A model generated the notes under the pieces. The model ran no database searches, was not told the origin of the DNA, and saw only the letters and a list, made by a program, of their open reading frames with translations. 64,000 bases of DNA from Ctenosaura bakeri (lineage: Eukaryota > Chordata > Lepidosauria > Squamata > Iguanidae): contig CAOLHI010000967.1 of NCBI GenBank assembly GCA_948474755.1, forward strand, positions 372,001 through 436,000, read 5' to 3'. Both the position numbers and the translations under genes were made by a program. Shown piece after piece: positions 1-12,600 of the stretch. How positions within the stretch are numbered: position 1 is the stretch's first letter; each line of letters begins with the position of its first letter.

Positions 1-1728
1 ACTTGGTTCTTGTCAGATAGGTTTAAAGATATTTCACTGAGAACACAACTTCTGTTTTATTTTTCTTGATTTTGGGTGTTTTCAGTATTTTGGAGATATA
101 CATTTAACTTAAAATTCAGTATTATTTGTGGGGGGCATTCTTTATTCTTTAGGGCAGGCATGGGGTTTGAAATAAAAAAAAATCCTTGCCTGGTGTTTTT
201 TTTGTTTTGTTTTGTTTTGCTTCAAGCATCCATAAGAACTCTTAAGAGCTCAATCTCAGAAGAAAACAAGACATCAAGTTTCAAAGTAAGAAACAATTCT
301 CAAACTTGGAACTGACCTTGAAAGTGGTTTCTTAATGGACAATTTTCAAACCAGGTACCCATGCTTGGCCCTTCTTCACACCAGACCTCCTTATATTAAA
401 AGCAAACTTTCTAAGAACCTTTTAAAACCCAACCTCATATGGCTATTTAGTTTCATGCACTGTTGCATTTTTTCCTTCAAAACTCTGTATATACTTTGGG
501 CCCGATTCATGAATGGTCACTAGGCGTTAACATAGGACTTTGGTGTATATTTTTTAATCCAAATTTGGGAACTTTTTCTTTTCTAAGGTAAATATAACTT
601 CAGCACATTGTTATTACCAAGATTTCACCTGATTTTCATCTCTGCCCAAACACAACAAGGAGGCAGAAGAAGGCTTGGCAGTTACAACTTGAGTATGGAC
701 ATCACTTGATATGAAGGGGAGAAATTCCTAGGTAATACTAATTTGCCAGAAACTTCCTTAATCTGGACTCTGCACAGATATAAGAGTTTTAATGTCTTGC
801 TAAGCAGAATATAATATTTGTAGCCACAGTAAGATCCACTAGATTTTGTACAGGGGGTTTACAGTTCTTGTCATGACCTTCCCTAGTGCAAAGCATTGTA
901 ACCGAAAACATTTACAATTCAGTATTTCACTAGATAGTTCCTTACTCAGTCTTGCATTGAGTGACAAACCTCAGATCAGTGAACTATTTTTCCCCCAGAA
1001 AGAACAGGAGAAATCTAGTGTAGTGATAGCCTAGATGAGAAAAAGAGCATATGTGTAAAACTGGTCGTAGAGAGCACAAATATTTAACAGAACAGTGTGG
1101 CTGAGTGGACAGTCTCTCACCTGTACCTCCACATTTGTTGCTGCTGTAAGAAGGTAGGAAACTAGTTTTGCAGTTATTTTGCAGGATTGCAAAATGCATT
1201 TGTGGGAATGTCCACAATATACCTGCTGTTGGCTTCTTTGCACAATTAGGGATTCACTGGCTCACTTGCTCAGTTTTAACAGATAACCTTGGTTTCATTT
1301 TTCAATTTGGTGCAAAAAAGCACTTCCAATACATATGTGAAAGATCTGCTGCAAAATCACTTAACCCCTGTGTTAATACCCCTGTGTCTTTACTTTTTTA
1401 TGAATCGGGTCCCTTGTGCCTCTAGTATCCTTGTATTGACTCTCATAGTTACCATTTTAGTTTTACTGTGTTCTGTAAAAATTTGCAATTGGTTGAGAAT
1501 CACTGTGGGCATCCTTTTTTTTTTTTTTAACTAAATCTCTGCAGGTTTTTTTGAGCTGGTGTGGATTAGTTTAACACTTGTATTCAACCATTAGTGCTAC
1601 CACCCTCTCACATTACAATACAATTACTGGAAGCAAGTACTGCATTTCCTATGCAACAAAAAAGGAAAATAAAAAATTGCTAATGCTAACAAGTTTTGTT
1701 GTTTTTTAGTCTACAGTGTGTATATAAG
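1..1728. other. non-coding, no recognised repeat
   Basis: AT-rich non-coding DNA. Reading frames are short and interrupted on both strands. A T-run lies at about 1506-1529. I see no repeat family, RNA gene or convincing exon here. Confidence 0.6.
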
Positions 1729-1931
1729 TTGTTGCTTGCTGTCAAGTTGTTCCCAACTTATGGCAGCCCTGAGACAAACCTATCATGGGGTTTTCTTGGC
1801 AAAATTTCTTCAGAGAAAATTTGCCGTTGCCTTCTTACTGAAAGAGTGTGACTCCACGGCCAAGTGGGAATTCAAACGCTGATCTCCCAGAGTCTTAGTT
1901 TGGCACTCAAACCACTATACCATGCCAGCCC
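1729..1931 (-). repeat. tRNA-derived SINE, (ACA)n-tail family
   Basis: Read on the minus strand, the right end is the tRNA-like head (GCCAGC, ATAGTGGTTTGAGTG-like A box, then a B-box-like stretch). The left end is the family 3' part, recognised by the plus-strand words TTGTTCCCAACTTATGGCA, CCTATCATGGGGTTTTC and GAGTGTGACT. The same architecture recurs about ten more times in this window in both orientations, so it is a dispersed RNA polymerase III-type retroposon. The copy is diverged and non-coding. It resembles the LINE2-partnered SINE described in Anolis, but the family name is not certain. Confidence 0.85.
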
Positions 1932-3478
1932 TTTGTGTCCGGGTACCTTCATGTATTCATGGAACTGTTGAAACAACAGCCTAAATTCATACGTTTTCTG
2001 TTAGGAGGACTACTACTGAGATACTGTGGTGAGAAAGGGCACAGTGAGAGTATTGCAGTGGCAGGAGGTGACTCCACAAACAGAAATAACAATGCAAATA
2101 TGTTGCATTTCAAGTAATCTCAGTGTAAATTTTCAGTGGAGTATATTCTACCTGGAGTTTCAGTCTAGAAGAAGGCACTACCTGCAGTATGAAGAGCTCT
2201 ATATGACCAGAACAGAATGGAACAGGAAGACCTTACAGCCCAGTATTTGATCCATTCAACCATTCTTGTTTCACTCATTGCACAGGCTACAACAAGAATC
2301 CAGCTTGCTATGGCTATATCTCATTGTACCTTCCTTACCACTAGCAGTTCTAAGTTAGCAGGGTATAGTAGGCAGAGGCCTGGGAAATAAGATTTTAATG
2401 AGGTGCCAAATATATTTTTCAGTCTGACACAGTTCCAAGAAACCTGTAAGAATTTAATTTAGCTGCCACTGGAAAAAAAATGTTCTTAAATTATTGCCAC
2501 ACAATATATCTCTCCTGAAAAATATACACAGAATAATGGCAACAACAGATCATATGGGCACAATCAGGTTGGTATGGAGTGAGTTCCTCCTTAAGGTATT
2601 TTGATGCCAAGCCATCCTTGAATTGCCACTCAGGCCTATAGGAATCTATGCAAAGGAAAGGAAACCCTTTAAGTCATTGCAAGGTCAACCAGAATCTAGG
2701 CGGCCAGGTAGATCGTGAGACAGGAAGCTTTTCTCACCACCAAAAATGTATGCCAAATTGTGTACACATTCAGACTCAGGTCAGACTTCTGATTCAGTCT
2801 GAAAGAGGACAGGTAATTTAATTTCTTCCCTTATCAAATACCTACACAATTCAGTCTATTCAAGATTTCCTTTTGTAAAGCTAATCATGACTTCCCCTTT
2901 ATTTGTAGATGCAGATGCAAATGTTATATCTAAAATAGTATTTTACAACTTTGAATACTAAACTTCTATTTTACCTAAGACTATGATTTTGTTTGTGATT
3001 CAGAGTTTTCCCTATGATACCTTTTCTGTGATACCTTGATGGGAGTGCTATCCTTCATGGAGGGAACAGATCTCTGTGTTCTATGTTTTAGAATCATATA
3101 ATGTGAGGAAAAGGGAGAGCAAATAGATAACATCCATTTTCTGTTAGAAGCACTACTAAACGAATGAAATCTCTGATTGTGGTAATATAAGCTCTAACAA
3201 AGGATTTCACTTATCTTGAGATTCAGTGGAAGTCTTGCCATTGCTCGTCTCCATATTGCATTTCCTCTAAACTTACACATATTAACAACAGTAACAAAAA
3301 AATCCAGATTTTGATAAAAGAACAATTATTGCACTTTGAAAAACTTATATAAATCAGACCAACTGACTCAGTTTACATGATCTGTCCAGAATGCAGATTG
3401 TAGACAAGACAGCTTTATATCTAAGATGAGGAAGAGTGGTAAGGCTTCTATTTCTGTTCCTAACCAATATCGGAGTAG
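1932..3478. other. non-coding, no recognised repeat
   Basis: AT-rich DNA without a supported gene. Only short interrupted frames are present and I recognise no repeat family. Confidence 0.5.
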
Positions 3479-3696
3479 TTGTTGTGTTGTTGTTGTATGC
3501 CTTCAAACTGACTCCAAACTGACTCTATTATAGGGTTTCCTTGGCAACATTTATTTAGAATAAATTTGTCAGTGCCTTTCTATAAGAATGTGACTTTCCC
3601 AAAGTAACCGAATGGGTTTCCATGGCTGAGCAAGGATTCAACCCATGGTCTCCCCAAGTCCTTGCCCAACTCTTTAAACCACTCTGCTATGCTTGC
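3479..3696 (-). repeat. tRNA-derived SINE, (ACA)n-tail family, diverged
   Basis: The plus strand starts with the reversed tail (GTTGTTGTGTTGTTGTTG) and then GCCTTCAAACTGACTCC and TAGGGTTTCCTTGGCAA. It ends in the degenerate tRNA-like head (GGTCTCCCCAAGTCC, AAACCACTCTGCTATGC). A short internal duplication (AAACTGACTC twice) sits in the tail part. Same family as 1729-1931. Confidence 0.8.
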
Positions 3697-5140
3697 TCAG
3701 TATCTAAGTGCCTTTCACGTTCTACCAGTGGAACCATTGGACTGGGAAAGCCTACTTTTCATTGTATTAATATGCTTTTCTATGTTAGATGATTACCACT
3801 CTGCAGAGAACAAATACTGCAAAAAGAGAGGTAAATACTTCCAACACAAGGAATGCTCAGGGGTTATTTTTAGAAATCTAGATACAGTATCGAATGCATG
3901 GTTTAAATGATTTCCCAATGCACACTTTTCACAGACTTGTAGCTCCAAAACACAGAAAGATTTAACTTCCTATTTTATTTCTATTTACAGTCAGGAACAA
4001 ATCATATCCACCCACCCCCACTACAGACAACCATGGTCTCAAATTGCAGTGTTCCAGCTAGATAAGATTAAAACCAGGAACTTGCTCAGCATTTTGCTCT
4101 ATGATAAATGAGCCTGGCTGAAACTCAGAAGAAGCTATGCATTTTCACCCCTGCCCCATCAGGTAGCTTCGTTCAAGAACATATCTCTGGAAAATATGGC
4201 AACAGGTGTCACATTGGCTGCTCATTGCAAGTTGCTTCCTCGAGAATTGCAGGACATAGCTACAGTTCTACTATGTAATACTCCAGTCTCTTTGCTGCTT
4301 TATGTGTGTAAGAACACCAGGAACAGCTGTAGAGTGAGCAGGCTTAAGACGGTACTCTTATGGGTGTGGTGGAGTTATAATAGATTCATAACAATGAATA
4401 TAATGTGTGTGTGTGTGCGCGCGCAGGCGCAGAGAAATAGTGTGTATGTGTGTAAAATAAAAAAAGACACGATATAAATCTGAATGGATTATATACATTA
4501 TTATACAAAATCCTGTTATTTGGATGCACAAACAGAATGCAATAAATGCTTAATATCTGTAGAAGCGGCTATACATAGTAAAATCAGAAAGTGATGAGCT
4601 GGGAGCCATAGCTTCCATCTTGGTACATCCTGTACAAGGTAAGCAGCTAAGCATTCGCATCTTTCTTTGCCTTCTGCAAAAGAAGATAAAACTGGAATGT
4701 TTTCTCTCACATTCAGCACTCTCAATCAATATAAGAGATAAGAATAAGAGATAAGACTTCATATTTCCCCACAAAAGAAGGGGAAGGCACTTTACGGTCT
4801 CTTCTCCCAGTAGAATTGTCCCGTCTCCCCGGAAAAATCTGTTGGTGGTGGAAGACAAGGAGAGGATGGGCACCTCAACCCATGGTGCAGTAAAAGGTAA
4901 CAATCATATATTATGCTGAGACATGCCAGTGTACCTTATTGCCCAACCTTGGCTGTGATCACAGCTATCTTCAACTGTGTACTTTTCACCCCAACAGCAT
5001 CCAGACTTGCGTCTTCATGACCCTCTTGTGCTACAAGTGTAAATTCTGAGCTATTATAATTGCAAATTATTTGTGTTGTGTGAGAGTGGTCCCATATGAA
5101 ATTACTGTTTGACTCTTAAATATCCAAGAGAAGTTCTTGA
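3697..5140. other. non-coding, with a GT/GC alternating tract
   Basis: No supported gene. An alternating purine-pyrimidine tract (TGTGTGTG passing into GCGCGCGC) lies at about 4404-4424. A 117-codon open frame on the minus strand (4550-4903) has no recognisable domain and no convincing splice context. Confidence 0.5.
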
Positions 5141-6508
5141 GTGTGAGGGAATTTTTTGGACATGACTTATTTGAATAGTATATAAGCACTACAGGGTGAA
5201 ATACAAGTTTATATACATTGTATAGAAATACTTTCTATACATTGTAAACAAAATAAATCAATAGGCCTTGAAACCCAATATCTTCTAAGGTATCACAGGT
5301 GAAAATCAGGGTATATATGGTCAAGGAACATCGAAGTGTGGTCAAGATGGCAAGAGTTATAAATGCTTTACTGGTTCCAAGAGGAAGTGGAGAAGTCTAA
5401 AACAATTACTGCTTTTGGTTGACAGGCAGCGTTCTCTGTCAAGAATGACACCAAAGGAAGCATCTTTTCTTCCACAATCCACCTGATAATACCCGAGTAG
5501 CAGGCAGCAGGGTTCTAGAATTTCTAGAAGTTCTATCCTTTCAGACAAAAACCCACTAAAAGGCTTTTGAAACAGGAGCACAATGGGGAAGGGTGGTGCC
5601 ATTTCCCAGTTCTAGGTGAAATGCTGCAGAAGACCTTGCTGAGTCATCTTCAGCACATGCAACAGCACAACCAGGGGAGAAGTAGCATATCTCCTTTACA
5701 GTAGCCAGCCAAACTAAAAAAGAAAAACACAGTTCTTTTACAAAATGCCTGTTGATTTTTCTCATCCTGCCCGGTCCTCAATGATAAGCAGGCTGTAAGG
5801 TGCCATTAGATTCTTTGTCATTTTTACTGCAATGTTTGTAGCAGAATTAACCAGTTTGGCATTGTTAGTATTACCCACATGTTCTCTCCTCATAAAGCTC
5901 CCTGACCTAAGCAAGCAAAAGAAACTCATCAAGGCACACCAAAACTCCCAGATTCCAGGTTCTTCCTCTCTGTCACACACACCTTTCTAAGCAGGCAAAG
6001 GAAGCCCCCAACCAAGGCAGATAAAACAAACCCAGTCCAGCCAGCATTACAGATGGATAGACTCAATCAAGGAAGACATGTCCCTGAATTTACGAGCAGG
6101 GCAACTGAGGATAGAGTGGCTTGGAAGTCTCTCCTCCATAGCAGATCAACTTGGCAGCAGTTCACAACAACCACCAGCCAGTTTTTCTTATGATAAAACT
6201 TCAACTCTCTTCATGCTCTTTACTCTCTCTCCTCTCTCATGTGCCCAGGCAGGCTGGGAAAGCTACACATTGTGAGTGAGTCTATATATATTCATGGAGA
6301 AATGTTGCAAATTTGAAATTGTTATAAATGGGGGTAAGGAAAATGGAGATTCACTTGTAGCTTTGCTGCCCAGGGGTTAAGCCACTTGGTAGAAACGGTC
6401 TCAACATTTTTAGATGTATTTTATTTACTTTAAATATAGTGTATAGAAACTATATCCACCAAGTGTTTACACATTACTCAAATAAGTCATGTCCAAATGA
6501 TTCCCTAG
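5141..6508. repeat. pair of inverted repeats about 1.2 kb apart, unclassified
   Basis: The segment near 5141-5205 (words TTTGGACATGACTTATTTGA and AAGCACT) reappears in reverse complement near 6445-6508 (TCAAATAAGTCATGTCCAAA). The match runs roughly 50-60 bp with mismatches. The arms could be terminal inverted repeats of a 1.37-kb DNA element, or two independent copies of one repeat in opposite orientation. No target duplication or transposase frame is visible between them. Confidence 0.35.
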
Positions 6509-7257
6509 GCTCAGGAACTACTGTACCACTGCAGCTTTGTCATCGTCCTCCTCTCTTTTAAACAGAACACTTTGCATAGGATTTGTGTGTGTAGATAGCC
6601 TCTCAAGAAGACTGGGCAGCACCTTTCTTTCTGTGACTCAATTTTCTTTTCATAAAGCTATGAAAATCAGAGAATAGCCCAGAAGCCTCAGCAACTTTGA
6701 ACTTTAGAACAGTCTCACAAGAGACTGCTGCATAACAGATTTCAAGCAGTGTCAACCCTAATGTCCATTTCTTCAGAGAATCAGGAAATGGTATAGTCTT
6801 AAACTCAGAGATTCCTGGGAATGAGTGTTTGATAGGAGCAGATTCTCCCGAACTAGACAACATCCTCAACTTTCCAGTGACTTTCCTTTTTTTCAAAAAG
6901 TATCTTGTGGTAGTGCACCCGTTTGAGACACTGATTATACTTTCCACTGACTGAACAGTCCAGGTTTATCCTGTGCAGTGGACAGTATGTATATAAAAGG
7001 TGGTACATTCTGGATAGTTGGATATTTAAGAGCCTAAGCATATATCCTTTAAGGGCCTTTGGGTTTCTTCTCTAAAGACCTTAAAATTTTTCCCTTAAAG
7101 GACTTGGAGATTTTTCTCTATGAACCTTCCCAGAACTAAGTACTGTCCCATACATAGGCTACAAGAATGTACATTTGTGGTAAGTTCAAATATTCACATT
7201 GTCTGTAAACCCTGAGCAGCTGACTTTCAGTGCTTGGAAAAGTTACTTTTTTTGGAT
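6509..7257. other. non-coding
   Basis: AT-rich DNA with short interrupted frames. A 114-codon minus-strand frame (6603-6947) has no recognisable domain. No repeat family recognised. Confidence 0.45.
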
Positions 7258-7340
7258 TTCAACTCTCCAGAATGCCTTCCTTCAGCCAGCATGGCTTGGT
7301 ACCTGAGAGTTTCTGGGAACTGTAGTCCAAAAATTCACCT
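7258..7340. repeat. fragment of CTCCAGATGTTG-type hAT-like MITE
   Basis: Contains TCAACTCTCCAGAATGCC, CAGCCAGCATGGCTTGG and GGGAACTGTAGTCCAAAA. These words occur in a short palindromic element seen repeatedly in this window (near 22.7, 26.8, 27.9, 43.1 and 55.7 kb). Only a fragment is left and no termini can be assigned. Confidence 0.5.
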
Positions 7341-10300
7341 CTTCCCAAGTTCTGCTGCTCTCTAGCAATGTGTAATTTACCTTTGTGCCATCCCTTTCCA
7401 TGTTCATGATCTTTTGTCACAGACACCAAAATGAATTACCATGAAACAACGTTACGATACATGGGTGGGAACTATCCAATGCTCTCTGATCCCTTTAGAG
7501 AACCCAAGTGATCCCAGCTTGATTTTTTCAGTATAAAACATATTCTGATCGTGGTTCTGGAAAAGACTTCCCCCCAATTTTCAGCACTCATGTAGCAATT
7601 GTTTCTTCCTTTACATGGTGATAACCCAAGTCTGTCATAGAAAACGCTAAAATTTCCTTCCTGGAGCCACGCCAAAATTCCTGTTGCAGCCTTTGTACAG
7701 ATTTTCCAGTCCTGTTGCTTCTGTGTGTTAACACAGGTCTTGCTTTCTTTCTCCTAACCATAAGTGTTATTGTATTTGTCTCTGTTAATGTATTTGTATT
7801 TGTTTCAGACAGGGCAAGAATTTACATCATTTATTGTTGTAGTTCTCTCTTCTTCTCCCTAAATATTCAAACAACATTTCTGTCATCCCAGACTATTTTC
7901 TGGCATGTGCCAGCATCAAATGAAACATTTTTCCCACTCTTGAGTGTTTCTCCTCCTTTTTAATTGTTTTTCTTATAGTACTAGAGTGCAACACTGATTC
8001 ATTTAATGGTACATCTACATTGTAATACCATAACTCTAAAATTTAAAAAAAATCAGAGGAAGATTTGCCCTTCAAAAACATTTTATTCCTCAAAACTTGG
8101 GACCAGCTCAGCAAACCGCTCCTCAGTTAAAAAAGAGACCCAGTGTGATGTAGAAAGGACACATCTTCCTTTTTTTTTTTTAACAAAACCAACTCCCACA
8201 GTATTTTTTTATTGCTAGCCAATTAACAAATAGCAAAATTTACCCTGTCTGCCATACTATTAAAGACAATACAGGGTCCCTTGTCTGAGCTAAATTTCAT
8301 GTGTTCATGATATATGAGCTCCAAAATTTTGCATCATCTTTCAAGCTTATTGATTTGAAATGATATCCTGGGGGATCTCTTGGATGTCATGAAGAATTTT
8401 AAAAGAAACAGCCTTTTAAATTCGTGTTATGAGCTTATTGGGCTATTTAATCTCCTCCTCAAAGTGTAAATGTTTCTGATGATATGGGGAGAAAGGGAAT
8501 GGGAAAGCATTATTAAAAGAGTGGGTTAGTTTAATGCCTTTTATCTGCCAAAGTCAAGCCAGTGCTGGAGATATTTATTGGTTCAGTACTTCAGCAACAT
8601 GGTATTAATTGCCTCTGAGTGTTTTGATAGGTAGTTAGCACAAGGGTATTAATGAAAATAGCACCACTTCATTTTAAAATTAACTACTTGGCCATTGAGC
8701 AACATGAGCTGATAAATTATGGCAATAAATTCGAAATGGAGATTTATGTAATCATAACTCAAATTCTGCTCCGTAGGCACACTAAGATGAGGCTGTGTGA
8801 TAACTTTAGTATAATCTTCCTTCTCACTTACTTAGAACAAAAGCCATATTTTAAAGGATTCATTCACACTAGGCTTATCCCTGAGCACTATTTCACCATT
8901 CCCTACTCCCTTTCTCTAGCTTGCTCCTCTGTAACAGATCTAATTTCAATTATACACTGACAGTCACAAGAACTGTGTATTTGTCTTTGCTAACCAAGCA
9001 AGGCATGTTTTCCATCTGAAGGTATATCATTTGCCCTTGCCCCTTAGAGAACGTAAAGGACAGATAAGGAAGTACAAGGCAGACAAGCTGGCCTTTTACC
9101 TCACTGGTGAAAATGCAGGACAGCTTTAAAAGTGTCTGAGAAAGCTCAGTCTCTTCTCATGAAGCTAGCTAGCTACTACTTTAGAAAGAAGAGGCCCAGA
9201 AAGCTTGTGTAGGGTGCTCTGAAATCCCTAAAGGATGGACAGGAAACCAATGTATGTCTCCATAATAGTGAACACTATTTCTGGCATCTAAGTAGTGTCC
9301 CAGGTGTTGTAAGACTATGAAGGTGTCTGGTGTTTAGTCCCTTAACAAGGTGCTAAAATTGTAGATTACATTTCTCTTGAACAGCTGCATTCTCAGCTTC
9401 TCCTAAGAGTGTGGAGTAGACTCACTGCTGGACTTAGCCTTTCCCACCTAATTTCACCATAAAGAAAGCTGTATTTGTGAAATATCTAAAGGGCTTCTTG
9501 GCCTAAACAGTGGTGGAGCTTGGTGTGCCTGCAGGAGGGGCAGGAGGGGTGTTTGGCCGCAGTGCATGTGGCCATGGCCATGTTATGTGGTGGCATGGCT
9601 GCAGCAGTGTGGCTATGAACCAGGATGCCCCCAAGACATTGCTTCTGGGGGCGAACCATCCCCATCACTCCCTTGTCCCTGTGCGAGTGGGCCTAAATAT
9701 CCTAAAGGCACTATGCCCTTGTGCAATGATGCAAAGTCCCCAGAATTATGAAAAAGTGATACCGAGAGAAATGATGGAGTGTTGACCAAAAGGTGAAAAC
9801 TGGGACCTTCTGTGTACCAACCAGAAAAAACAGCCTCTCTTTACAGAAAAGAACAATTCTGCATAGGAAACTCAGAAAACGGACCACAGAAATGGTTGTT
9901 TGTGGGATATGGTGTGAACTGTGATTATCTTAATGCAAATACCAGCTGAAGATTGCATCGGGTGCATTCAGAAATATTTTTCACTAATGCTGTACAAAGA
10001 CTGTGACTAGAATCCTGCTATGTCATGTGCATGTATCAGTTCCCTTATATATGTGGTTGTGCTGGCCCCCCCCTTTTTTTTTGCCATTGCACAATAGCTA
10101 TATACAGTTCAGGGCTTCATAAAGAGAGTTTCACAAACATAATGGTTGCAGATGGAGTGCCTTCAGTGTACCATTTGCTTCACTGAGATCGCAGAGACAG
10201 CCACTGTGCATTCCTTACTGCACAACTGGACAAAAGCACGCACATTTGTAGGTAAGCAGTTGGTTGTGCAACATCAGTATTCAAAAGAAAGGTGGTACAG

Positions 10301-10425
10301 CACAAGTGTACATTTATGCTACACAGGGGCAATCTAAGATGTTGGCCCCATATGATAGCCTCTAAAGCAGTTAACTACTAATACTTAAACAGATATATGT
10401 AGTGTGCGTGCATATGACAACAACA
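7341..10425. other. non-coding; possible conserved block near 8.5-8.8 kb
   Basis: No gene supported. The stretch about 8520-8800 is repeat-free and AT-rich, with several TAAT/ATTA words (for example TATTAATTGCC and TATTAATGAAAATAG). Its low-repeat texture could mean a regulatory element. A C-run followed by a T-run lies at about 10066-10081. Confidence 0.4.
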
Positions 10426-10620
10426 TTGTTGTTGTTGTTTTGTGCTTTCAAGTCATTTGTGACTTACAACAACCCTAAGACAAACATATCACTATCCTCT
10501 GAGGCTGAGAAAGTGTGAATTGCTAAAGGTTTCCACTGGGTTTCCCTGGCTGGGTGGGGATTTGAACTATGATCTCCAGAGTCTTTGTCCAACATTCAGG
10601 GCACTACACCATACTGGCCC
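10426..10620 (-). repeat. tRNA-derived SINE, (ACA)n-tail family
   Basis: The plus strand opens with (TTG)n, then CTTTCAAGTCATTTGTGACTT and CTGAGGCTGAGAAAGTGTGA. It closes with the reversed tRNA-like head (TTTGAACTATGATCTCCAGA, ACTACACCATACTGGCCC). About 40 bp of the middle (the GGGTTTTCTTGGCAAGATTTG part) is missing compared with other copies. Confidence 0.85.
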
Positions 10621-11474
10621 TTGTGCTCATATGTATTTGCTATATACTCTATATATTATATTTCCACAATTCTATAGGTTAGAATGGATGCATTCATGAA
10701 GCAAACCCAAAATATCTGTTTATTTACAGATGAAATATGTGCTAACTATCCATGTAATTAGTGCTGTGAAGAAATTGTATGGAGTAAGACTTCAAAACAT
10801 GCACCATAGCTTCAAAAATTACTATTAAGAAGAAGGAACACAACAGCATACTAAAAGCTACCTGTAACTGAACAATGCTAGGGTGATGCCCTGGATCCCA
10901 AATAATATCATCCTACAAGTAGTTAGTTATGGATGACTTCATTATGTTTTTGCATTTTATTCTTCTTCAAAGTAACTTTGTACAGCTATGTGTTAAACCC
11001 TGCAGAAACTTACTTGAAACTCATACTAAGCAAAGGCTTTAAAGACTGCCATGAAAAGGTTTTCTTAAATCAACCGTTTTCCTGAAGAATGTCTGATCTC
11101 TGGGAAGGAAGAAATGACAGCTATCAGCCATCAGCAACAATGAAATTGGAAAAGTCATCCTATAAATATAACTCATAATATGGCACCTACCTATATACTG
11201 CATTATCCTGCTCTACTCCTTCAGTGGTTTTGTTACATAGAGTTTAATTCACATAAAATTTATTTTCATGTAGAAATGCAAGTCAAATCAAATAGACAAG
11301 TGGCATATAAAGAAAATATATTTTCACCCACCATTATCAGAAATTAGTTTGGGGTGTGACAACTAAGGGCAGAAAGCAAGGTACTGCAAGGAAGCAGATA
11401 TTATACATTTGGGGGTTGGAGGGATGATGATGGTGAACTTGATCTTGCTTTTTTCCCAGCTCTAGACATGGGCA
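10621..11474. other. non-coding
   Basis: AT-rich DNA up to the target duplication of the solo LTR. No gene or repeat recognised. Confidence 0.45.
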
Positions 11475-12422
11475 TGTTACTTCGGCCCAGGCCTACCCGG
11501 TGATAGCACATGATATCTCTTTTGATACCAAATTCATTCGGCCTTCCTCTGCCACCCCGCTCCGCGTGTTTGCGAGGCCTACGGACAAGCACGTACACAG
11601 GCGCGGCCGGTAAGTGTTGGACATTCCATTCTCCACCTAGGCAGGCAGAACAAAGCCACTCCGTTGCTTCAAGGACCTCCCTGCAAACACCCTTTTGCTT
11701 AAGCGTGACACTAACAAAGGCGCCCGGCTCTGAGCCGACAGTCTTACAAAGCCAAGCTAAGCACCTTGCATATGCATACTAGCTACACTATTGTTGATTC
11801 TGCGCGAAGCCGATCATGTTAAACTTGACCTTTTCCAAAGCTTTGTCCCACTCCAAACTCACATTGTTCTCACCGAGTAAGGCATGGCCTGCAGTCACAA
11901 TTCACCCTATATAAACCCCCTGATTCCGAGACCACCTCGGATCGCTCCTGAATTCTATCCAGCCTTGCTGCTGCTGCGTTTGGTGAGCTGTCCCCTCAGT
12001 TCAAGTAACTGAGCCCGCTCAACCCCGGATCACTCCTGATTTCCATCCCGCCTTGCTGCCGCTTTGTCTGGCGAGTTCCCCTCAGCAACCATCTTCAGCT
12101 TCTTCAGGACTACGAGAAAGGTGTCGTATCACCCATTTCCCCCGAAACTCCATATTTCTAATTCTTCCATTATCTGTGTGACTGTGGTGTCTTTACTGTT
12201 TGTTTGTCTTTTAATAAAAACATCATTTTTGCTATTTTAAAACTGTCTGACTACTTGACTGACCTGACCCCATAGACATTGGGTTACAAGATCCCTGCTA
12301 AGTTACCCTGCCTCTCGCTAGCTTAAGAGCTTAAGTGAGTGCTCCAGTTAATTTCCCCAAGTTGTGTTATTGTGTTTGGTTATTTGGGCGCCCCTCCCGA
12401 GACCCCCAGAGAACAGGTAACA
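11475..12422 (+). mobile_element. solo LTR of an LTR retroelement (copy 1)
   Basis: A 948-bp element beginning TGTTAC and ending GTAACA (6-bp inverted ends), flanked by the 4-bp duplication GGCA (11471-11474 and 12423-12426). It aligns along its length with the reverse complement of 36757-37723, with clear divergence. Promoter-like TATATAAA lies at 11908-11915 and a poly(A) signal AATAAA at 12213-12218. It is GC- and CpG-richer than its surroundings. No internal gag or pol is attached, so it is a solo LTR left by LTR-LTR recombination. A 4-bp duplication suits class I endogenous retroviruses, but without internal sequence the superfamily stays open. Confidence 0.85.
11938..12085 (+). repeat. 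tandem duplication inside the LTR, downstream of the TATA box
   Basis: Two units of about 60 bp (11938-12000 and 12026-12085) share CGGATC-CTCCTGA-TT, CCTTGCTGC, and a GGCGAG/GGTGAG run ending CCCCTCAG. They start about 25 bases after the TATA box, in the expected R/leader part of the LTR. The related LTR at 36757-37723 carries the same doubled CAGCAAGGC-type unit, so the duplication predates both insertions. Confidence 0.7.
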
Positions 12423-12426
12423 GGCA

Positions 12427-12600
12427 GCTTACTAAAAAAGAGATGCAGATAAAAAGTCACAATTCTAAAAACCTACAGAAATTAAAATATCATTCAGCTA
12501 TCAATAGTATTCAAAGCCATTTTAAAAGATACCTATGAAGAAGTAACAAATATGAATAATACACCATAATCAGTCCATTCCCAAAGGCCTATTGAAACTA
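12427..12600. other. short non-coding spacer
   Basis: AT-rich spacer between the solo LTR and the foldback element. Nothing recognised. Confidence 0.5.

Noticed and set aside
4550..4903. 117-codon minus-strand open frame
   Set aside because: No domain or convincing splice context. Length is within chance for AT-rich vertebrate DNA.
6603..6947. 114-codon minus-strand open frame
   Set aside because: No recognisable family, no exon signals, interrupted neighbourhood.
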